A DNA stretch of 64,000 nucleotides from Viridilinea sp964592425 (GTDB lineage: Bacteria; Chloroflexota; Chloroflexia; Chloroflexales; Chloroflexaceae), in the NCBI GenBank assembly GCA_964592425.1, contig CAZQCG010000001.1:166386-230385 (forward strand). Reading direction: 5' to 3'. Shown one piece after another: positions 59,165 to 64,000 of the stretch; positions within the stretch are counted from its first letter, which is position 1; every line of letters starts with the position of its first letter. The notes under the pieces are model-generated. The model saw only the letters and a program-made list of their open reading frames with translations, was not told the origin of the DNA and did no database searches. A program made the position numbers and the translations under genes.

Positions 59165-61051
59165 TTATAAAGTCAGAGGGGGGTTCTGTACAGGCGCGAG
59201 GTATTGACACCAGGTTAGCAAGCGGCTACAATCGCGTCCGAGAGCGGATGTGGCCCGGTGGTCGCCCTGGTCTTCAAAACCTGTGGGCGTGGTGACGAGC
59301 CGCGCCGGTGGGTTCGACTCCCACGCGCTCTCGTGCAATAGACTTTGACGAATTGCATAAAGTTGGACCTCCACGTGAAACTCGCCCGGAGCCTTCTCCC
59401 GGAGGATCAGGTCGTGAACGAGGAGCTTCAACGCTCGCTTAAGGGCTTGGTTCGCCTCTGGTTCTTGCCACCGTACGGGGTCGAGCATGGGGTCGGTCAG
59501 GATGACCATGATTGACCGCGCTTTTTCGTCCAGCACCGTCATGCCGAGGCGCAGTGTGCGGATCTGGGTTTCCACCTCATCATAAGCGATGACGGCGCGA
59601 TCCGCCTGCTCGGCCAACACGGTACGTGTGCGTTCCGATACGCCTTGGTATTGTGTGGTCAGCGCAGCGAGTGCCGCTTGGCGCTGCGCCTCCAACTCAT
59701 CTAGCCGCTCCTCAGCCACCGCGACGGCACTCAGCAGTTCGGCACGTTTGTGTGCAATAGCGTCGTTAATCTCCTCTAGGAGCGCCTCGCGGCTGCGCTC
59801 GATGAGATCCTGCATCACAACGTCAAGCACTAACCGCTCGAGTTCGTCGGCGCTGAGCATTGGCATATGGCACGAGCCGGGCTTATTCACCCGACCGGCG
59901 CAGCGATACTTCCGATAGCGGTACTTCTTTTCGCCTTTGTACTTGGTGCTGGTGTAGCCGTGCATCGTTGCCCCACAGGCACCACAACGGAGCGAGAGCA
60001 GGTAGCTGTTGAAGGCCGACATCGTTGCCGCCGTGCCCTCCTGGGCCGCCAGTTCTACGGCCTGCACACGGCGGAGGAGCGCCTCGGGAATGAGGGGACG
60101 ACCCGTCTCGACACGCACGGGCGCTTTGGGATTGCCATCGGCGTCCTCGTCGAACTTATTATAGCGCTCACCCCAGCGCAGCACGCCAGCATACACTCCG
60201 TCGAGCACCCGTTTGCATATCTTCTCGACGGTCGAGTCAGTCCAGATGCCCGAGGGCATCGGACGCGCCTCGCGGATGATGTCGCCCGTCTCGGGATCCT
60301 GGCGTTCCAGGTAGGGCTTGCGCCGATAGATGATCAAGCCGGGCGTAGGCGGAACCTCGCGTGGTTGACCCTCCTCAAGCACGATGCCCTGGTTAAGTTG
60401 TTTGGCGATCGCGTGGTAGCCCTGACTTTCCGCACGCCGCTCGAGCATCCAGAGCAGGATCGGGTAGGTCGTAGCATCAGGCTCGAACCAGCCAGTGGTA
60501 TCGGACTGGAGGCCGTATGGGATTGGCCCGCCACGCCATTTGCCCTGCTCAGCACGGTAGCGGTGGCGCTTGTAGGTGCGCTGACTCGTCTCATCCACTT
60601 CCCACTCGGCTAACACCCCGCGAATACCACGCTGGAGCTTACGATACTGCGGTGCCTGCTTCTCCGGCTCACCGACATAAAGCACATGGATTCCGAGGGT
60701 CTGTAGCTCAGCTTCGAATTGGCGGCGCTCGGTGTCGTTGCGATGACCACGGTCAACGCTCTCGACCCGCACTCGGTCGAACTCGTGGCGGCGGGCGGCG
60801 GCGAGGAGTTTCTGAAACTCCTCGCGTTTGGCAGCACTGGAACCTGACCGGGCTTGATCGATGAACTCTGCCACGATGACTTCGCCGGCACCTTTGGATT
60901 CAGACCGCAAGCGTGCGAGTTGATCAGGGATGCTGAAGCCATGCTTGACCTGATCCACACTCGAACAGCGCAGGTAGAGCGCCGTGCGGACACTCGTAGC
61001 ATTGTTTGACCGATGGGTCGGCCCACGGGTGTTGTTTGATGGCTTCGACAT
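59165..61051 (-). CDS. Large serine recombinase (integrase of inserted element)
   Basis: 628 residues. N-terminal resolvase domain (TALYLRCSSVDQVKHGFSIP with the catalytic Ser around 30; FDRVRVESVDRGHRNDTER), recombinase domain, zinc ribbon (LRCGACGATMHGY ... CAGRVNKPGSCHMP), coiled coil about 430-480 and a C-terminal part. The last 65 codons run antisense through tRNA-Sec (ESAWESNPPARLVTTPTGF is translated tRNA complement), so the native C-terminus ended differently before integration. Overlaps the small gene upstream. Confidence 0.92.
   Translation of the reverse strand: MSKPSNNTRGPTHRSNNATSVRTALYLRCSSVDQVKHGFSIPDQLARLRSESKGAGEVIVAEFIDQARSGSSAAKREEFQKLLAAARRHEFDRVRVESVDRGHRNDTERRQFEAELQTLGIHVLYVGEPEKQAPQYRKLQRGIRGVLAEWEVDETSQRTYKRHRYRAEQGKWRGGPIPYGLQSDTTGWFEPDATTYPILLWMLERRAESQGYHAIAKQLNQGIVLEEGQPREVPPTPGLIIYRRKPYLERQDPETGDIIREARPMPSGIWTDSTVEKICKRVLDGVYAGVLRWGERYNKFDEDADGNPKAPVRVETGRPLIPEALLRRVQAVELAAQEGTAATMSAFNSYLLSLRCGACGATMHGYTSTKYKGEKKYRYRKYRCAGRVNKPGSCHMPMLSADELERLVLDVVMQDLIERSREALLEEINDAIAHKRAELLSAVAVAEERLDELEAQRQAALAALTTQYQGVSERTRTVLAEQADRAVIAYDEVETQIRTLRLGMTVLDEKARSIMVILTDPMLDPVRWQEPEANQALKRALKLLVHDLILREKAPGEFHVEVQLYAIRQSLLHESAWESNPPARLVTTPTGFEDQGDHRATSALGRDCSRLLTWCQYLAPVQNPPLTL
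59240..59333 (+). tRNA. selC: tRNA-Sec (anticodon TCA)
   Basis: 94 nt. Acceptor arm GAGAGCG pairs with CGCTCTC and G73 follows. Anticodon loop CTTCAAA gives anticodon TCA (59274-59276). Long variable arm GGCGTGG/CCGCGCC. T-arm GTGGG-TTCGACT-CCCAC. The long variable arm plus TCA anticodon identify a selenocysteine tRNA. A T-T mismatch in the anticodon stem and a G-G at the eighth acceptor position deserve checking. The CCA is not encoded. An integrated element begins at its 3' end. Confidence 0.85.
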
Positions 61052-61311
61052 CAGGCAGCCTCGTGGAGTTGTTGCTCAACGACCAGCAATTGATCGCGGA
61101 GCGTGGAAGCGGTGTACTCAAGGACTCGACGACGGCTTTGGCGGTGAACCTTGATCGTATTGAAATGATGAGCGATTGTCACAGCTTCATTCAATACGGG
61201 ATCGCCCGTCATGCGGAGCAAGGCATCAGCGAGGTGGGTTAGTCCAGCGCCGGGGTCACCCCCAACGTGGATCACCGACGCAGTCACGCGAGGCAGGTTT
61301 TCAGGCCGCAT
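61051..61311 (-). CDS. Small protein coupled to the serine recombinase
   Basis: 86 residues (MRPENLPRVTASVIHVG...), a highly charged helical C-terminus (TIKVHRQSRRRVLEYTASTL, QLLVVEQQLHEAA). AAGGAGG lies five bases before ATG 61311, better than the GTG at 61317. The stop overlaps the recombinase ATG (TGATG), so translation is coupled. Possibly a recombination directionality factor or accessory protein; this is a guess from position. Confidence 0.7.
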   Translation of the reverse strand: MRPENLPRVTASVIHVGGDPGAGLTHLADALLRMTGDPVLNEAVTIAHHFNTIKVHRQSRRRVLEYTASTLRDQLLVVEQQLHEAA

Positions 61312-61417
61312 CAGCACCTCCTTGGCCCAGCATTGCTGGGTGACCGTGCGGTGCTGTTGGCAGAATGCAGGATAGAAGCAGCCTTGCCCTGCCGACCACG
61401 ATGATCAGCGAGCCCAT
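61301..61417 (-). CDS. Possible 38-aa ORF upstream of the coupled pair
   Basis: Begins MGSLIIVVGRARLLLSC, with AGGAG six bases before ATG 61417, and overlaps the start of the 86-residue gene. Only the ribosome binding site and position support it; it may be a leader peptide. Confidence 0.3.
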   Translation of the reverse strand: MGSLIIVVGRARLLLSCILPTAPHGHPAMLGQGGADAA

Positions 61418-61496
61418 GGATGTCTCCTGGTCAGACCCGTCATTGGTGGAAGGAGTGGCGACCGCTCACCAGCAACAGGCATAGGGATGGGTACAC

Positions 61497-61736
61497 TTAC
61501 GATTCCGTAGGGGCATCCGGGTCAGCGCGTCGGAGCAGCTCTACGACCTCTGGTCGCTGCTGCTTAAACGTCTCCCAGGCTTGGTCGATGAGGCTCCGAA
61601 TCGTCGTTGGCGCGCCGTCCTTCGCGCCAAGCGACCAGACCGCAGCCACGTAGCGCAGCTCGCGGTGGGTAGTCTCGGAGATCCGGGCGGGCACCCCCGC
61701 CTGGCGTCCCTCATCGGCCCGGTCTTTCCCGGCCAT
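61497..61736 (-). CDS. Small element-encoded protein, possible DNA-binding
   Basis: 79 residues: a basic N-terminus followed by GVPARISETTHRELRYVAAVWSLGAKDGA and helical segments (TTIRSLIDQAWETFKQQRP). A short beta-strand-like VPARISE then two helices is compatible with a ribbon-helix-helix protein but no family is certain. GGAGGAG precedes the ATG, and the TTGACA/TAGCAT promoter with an internal inverted repeat lies 28 bp upstream; it could repress itself. Confidence 0.6.
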   Translation of the reverse strand: MAGKDRADEGRQAGVPARISETTHRELRYVAAVWSLGAKDGAPTTIRSLIDQAWETFKQQRPEVVELLRRADPDAPTES

Positions 61737-61763
61737 AGCTCCTCCGTGTCTACAGTGCCACCA

Positions 61764-61792
61764 TGCTACGCTGCTACTCCAGCAGTGTCAAG
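61764..61792 (-). promoter_or_regulatory. Element promoter P1 with internal operator-like repeat
   Basis: On the minus strand TTGACA, 17-bp spacer, TAGCAT, followed by GGTGGCA. The spacer contains CTGCT-GGAGT-AGCAG, an inverted repeat placed to block RNA polymerase if bound. Confidence 0.65.
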
Positions 61793-61913
61793 ACGCCTGG
61801 ACAGACTCCATGCGCCCCTGGTGGTCACACGAGTGTACCCGATCACGGCATCCTGGTACACCCGGCGCTATCCATGATGAGGAACATCACCTCCTTCCCA
61901 AAAGGATGCCACC

Positions 61914-61942
61914 ATGCTACCTTTGTCGCACACATGTGTCAA
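61914..61942 (-). promoter_or_regulatory. Element promoter P2, near-copy of P1
   Basis: TTGACA, 17-bp spacer, TAGCATGGTGGCAT, 150 bp upstream of P1. The -35 box overlaps the palindrome ACACATGTGT. Between P2 and P1 is AAGGAGG followed by a very short ORF, possibly a leader. Confidence 0.6.
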
Positions 61943-62285
61943 TCGGGGAGAATGAGTCAAATTTGGGGCAATTCGAGGCAGGGGAGGGGTATGCCAAGGG
62001 GAATGATTGGCACGGCACAAAAATACGTAGCTACTGTCAGGCTCCATCGTTACACTATGGATGGGTGACAGCGAGATTGCGCAAGAGAATGAGATCTGTT
62101 CTGCAAAGTTGCGATATTGGTTGCATTCAGGATCTAATCTATCTGCAGTTCGACTTCTAGCGTCTCGTCGCCCCGCCGATGTATCAAACGAAGGCGGGCT
62201 TTATGATTTTCGCCACTATCAGATAAAGCCTGTACTATGGCGCGCACATTTGCCCCAACATCAAAATCGGACTGACGCTGAGGTA

Positions 62286-63855
62286 TTGACGTTTAGACTA
62301 CCCAGCCCGATTGTTCAACCCGCTTTCGGGTAACAGCGTGCAACAAACACGGGCAGGCTTGCTTGCACAAACCGGCCCGTGGGCGTACCCTTTGATGTTG
62401 TACCACCAACAAAAAGGGGGGCGCAGATGGATTGTAGCACGCTCATCGATTTTCGCACCGACGTGTACGCGTCGTTCACGCGTGCGGCCGATGCCATGTT
62501 TGACCTCGCCGATGCACTCCTGACCGACACGCAGGCCCAGCGTTTCATTGAATTGGCGCTCAGTCCGGCCTTTCGGCGCCGCTGGCCGAGCATCTATGCA
62601 GCGTTGGAAGACGGGATGATTGACGTGGCGGCGCTGCGTCAGGCGTTTGTTGCCGCGATGCCCGCCGTCCCCGCAGGCAAACGGCTGCTCATTGGGATTG
62701 ATACGAGTTCGCTGGCTCGGCCAGAAGCCCATACCTCCGCCGACCGCACCTTTGTCTATCAGGCCAACACGCCCCACGGGGCGACGCCGACCACCCCGGG
62801 GTGGAGTTTCTCGGCGGTGGTTCAGCTTCCTCAGCCAACGAGTAGTTGGAGCTACATCCTTGACCACCAACGCGTTGCCAGTACCAGTGATCCCGTTACG
62901 GTGGGAGCGACCCAACTTGCCGCACTCCTGCCGCTGCTGGACGTGCGGCCCATGGTGCTGCTGGATCGGTACGACAGCCGGGCGCCGTGGCTGCATGCCA
63001 CCGCGACCCTGCCGGTCGATCAGTTCATCCGTGCCCGCTGCGATCAGGTGCTGTACCGCGCCGCTCCAGAGCGCACCGGCAAACCGGGACGCCCCCGGCT
63101 CGATGGGGAGCGCTTCCAAGGCCGTGACGCGACGACGCATGGCACCCCGGACGCGACCGCAACCCTCACCGATGCGGCGGGCCGCACCATCCAGGTGGCG
63201 ATCTGGCACCATCTGCACATCCGCACCGCCCGTGCTGTCGATCTCAGCGTCGTGCGCATCACCCGCAGCTTTGCCACGGATACGAAACGTGATCCGCGAG
63301 AAAGCTGGTTCTGGTGGCACGGCGAGGATCTGCCACCATTGGAGGATCTCGGGACGGTGTATGGGCATCGGTTTGGGCAGGAACATGGCTATCGCTTCGA
63401 CAAACAGGATCTGCTCTGGGACACGGCGCATGTGCGGACTCCGGCACAGATGGAACGGTGGACGCAGGTGGTGGCGATTGTCCATCATGCCCTCGTCCTG
63501 GCGCGAGCGCTGGGCATTGGCGAGCGGCGACCCTGGGAGTCCACTCGTCGTCCGGCGTCACCCCAACAGGTGCGGCGCGCGATGGCGACGTATATTCGTG
63601 ACCTTGGGACGCCCGCCGCGCCGCCCCAACCCCGCGGAAAAGCCCCAGGGCGGGCTATCGGGGCCTCCGTGACGCCAGCACCACGCCATCCAGTGATCCG
63701 CAAAACTAAGAAAACGACGGAAACGAAGCAAAAAGCGACCAAAAACCACCGTGAATGAGGGTGTAAACCTCTGAAAACAGCACGATGCAAGAAAAGAACA
63801 AAGACCTCCTCGAACTATACCTGATTCAGGAGAATTCAGGTAGTCTAAACGTCAA
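62286..63855 (+). mobile_element. Complete insertion sequence with DDE-type transposase
   Basis: 1570 bp. Perfect 17-bp terminal inverted repeats TTGACGTTTAGACTACC (62286-62302) and the complement at 63839-63855, flanked by a 7-bp direct repeat TGAGGTA (62279-62285 and 63856-63862). One transposase gene fills it. Intact ends, duplication and ORF suggest a recent, possibly active insertion. Confidence 0.92.
62427..63758 (+). CDS. Insertion-sequence transposase (RNase H-like DDE)
   Basis: About 443 residues from ATG 62427 (GGGGGG five bases upstream). Central catalytic fold with LLIGIDTSSLARPEAHTSADR (first Asp), PMVLLDRYDSRAPWLHA (second Asp) and a later HRFGQEHGYRFDKQDLLWD containing Glu. 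Similar to large one-ORF transposases common in Chloroflexota and cyanobacteria; the family name is not certain. A Lys/Thr-rich tail ends the protein. Confidence 0.85.
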   Translation: MDCSTLIDFRTDVYASFTRAADAMFDLADALLTDTQAQRFIELALSPAFRRRWPSIYAALEDGMIDVAALRQAFVAAMPAVPAGKRLLIGIDTSSLARPEAHTSADRTFVYQANTPHGATPTTPGWSFSAVVQLPQPTSSWSYILDHQRVASTSDPVTVGATQLAALLPLLDVRPMVLLDRYDSRAPWLHATATLPVDQFIRARCDQVLYRAAPERTGKPGRPRLDGERFQGRDATTHGTPDATATLTDAAGRTIQVAIWHHLHIRTARAVDLSVVRITRSFATDTKRDPRESWFWWHGEDLPPLEDLGTVYGHRFGQEHGYRFDKQDLLWDTAHVRTPAQMERWTQVVAIVHHALVLARALGIGERRPWESTRRPASPQQVRRAMATYIRDLGTPAAPPQPRGKAPGRAIGASVTPAPRHPVIRKTKKTTETKQKATKNHRE

Positions 63856-63862
63856 TGAGGTA

Positions 63863-64000
63863 GCAGATCACGTGGTATGGGGATACGGCGCGTAATGCCA
63901 CGAACACCACTTGAACTAATCGCGTAGATGATATTGGATGCCACTCCTAGTACTACAACGAGAGATGGTATAATCCTGTTTTGAGGGGTTTGAACAGGAG
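63863..64000. other. Region right of the insertion sequence
   Basis: After the end of the split ORF (63895) no gene is complete. A TATAAT at 63969-63974 and AACAGGAG at the window edge suggest that a plus-strand gene starts just outside. Confidence 0.4.

Larger units (their letters stand above)
61737..62060. other. Control region of the element
   Basis: 324 bp with no supported gene of useful length; it holds promoters P1 and P2 and a 14-bp direct repeat TGCCACCATGCTAC (61757 and 61907) that forms their -10 regions. Confidence 0.55.
62061..63895 (+). pseudogene. Small ORF of 85 codons split by an insertion sequence
   Basis: From ATG 62061 the frame is open for 75 codons up to the target duplication. 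Removing the insertion and one copy of its duplication (62286-63862) restores the frame exactly: ...DAEV joins ADHVVWGYGA and a TAA at 63893-63895. The protein (MGDSEIAQENEICSAKLRYW at its start) is not recognised. The clean restoration supports it as a real gene that was inactivated. Confidence 0.65.
59334..64000. mobile_element. Integrated element at the 3' end of tRNA-Sec (right end outside window)
   Basis: From the tRNA-Sec 3' end the window holds a large serine recombinase, small coupled ORFs, duplicated promoters and a nested insertion sequence, with no housekeeping gene. I see no second copy of the tRNA 3' sequence, so the far boundary lies outside or has been lost. Whether it is a phage-like or an integrative element is not decidable here. 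Confidence 0.6.

Noticed and set aside
61757..61920. 14-bp direct repeat TGCCACCATGCTAC as attachment site core of the element
   Set aside because: Both copies coincide with -10 regions of matched TTGACA/TAGCAT promoters, which explains the duplication; the tRNA end is the better attachment candidate.

Overview
The window looks like a piece of a GC-rich chromosome from a Chloroflexota bacterium, most likely a filamentous phototroph relative (Chloroflexales). This is inferred from the gene complement, the many long GC-rich intergenic hairpins, and a 2Fe-2S protein of chlorosome-envelope type. There are no ribosomal markers, so the assignment is tentative.

Layout. (1) 1-2952, minus strand: a small RiPP-type peptide locus. 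It holds a PqqD-like RRE protein, an HPr-kinase-like ATPase, a Ser/His S26 signal-peptidase-like protein, a 33-residue precursor peptide with a near-perfect Shine-Dalgarno sequence, a hairpin, and a truncated ABC ATPase. (2) 2960-14637, minus: an exopolysaccharide locus of Wzy/WaaL type (phosphoglycosyl transferase, Wzz/BY-kinase, flippase, three glycosyltransferases, an alginate-lyase-like lipoprotein, polymerase/ligase), preceded by a membrane protein with a degenerate GGDEF domain. (3) 14850-18829, minus: a peptide ABC importer (binding protein and two permeases) without ATPases. (4) 19489-33147: a signalling and accessory region with a GNAT, a two-component pair, cupin, a YwiC remnant, a Crp regulator, an mgsA remnant, a CheB-CheR-PAS-kinase fusion with its NarL-type regulator, a kinase with a 33-bp repeat array, two SPFH proteins and a second GNAT.

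(5) 33404-49871, plus strand: the metabolic core. A group 3b [NiFe] hydrogenase (hydB, hydG, hydD, hydA, protease) is followed, after an aminotransferase on the other strand, by hdrC-hdrB-hdrA-mvhD-mvhG-mvhA and a second protease. This is the gene set of an electron-bifurcating hydrogenase/heterodisulfide-reductase-like complex. Each hydrogenase unit carries a stand-alone cyclic-nucleotide-binding-domain protein; a CBS-pair protein and the 2Fe-2S protein close the region. (6) 50189-59037: an 8-oxoguanine-deaminase-like enzyme, a large hybrid kinase with a REC-GGDEF partner, a GT-C glycosyltransferase and a B12-binding radical SAM enzyme. (7) 59240-64000: tRNA-Sec followed by an integrated element with a large serine recombinase whose 3' end reads antisense into the tRNA, small ORFs with two near-identical promoters, and a complete insertion sequence (17-bp inverted repeats, 7-bp target duplication) that splits a small ORF.

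Several families of dispersed intergenic repeats run through the window. One is a MITE-like family with about 24-bp terminal repeats, whose ends supply stop codons or C-terminal residues to neighbouring genes. The most novel feature is the peptide locus at the left edge; the Hdr/Mvh plus 3b hydrogenase locus with its nucleotide-binding accessory proteins is the most informative for physiology.
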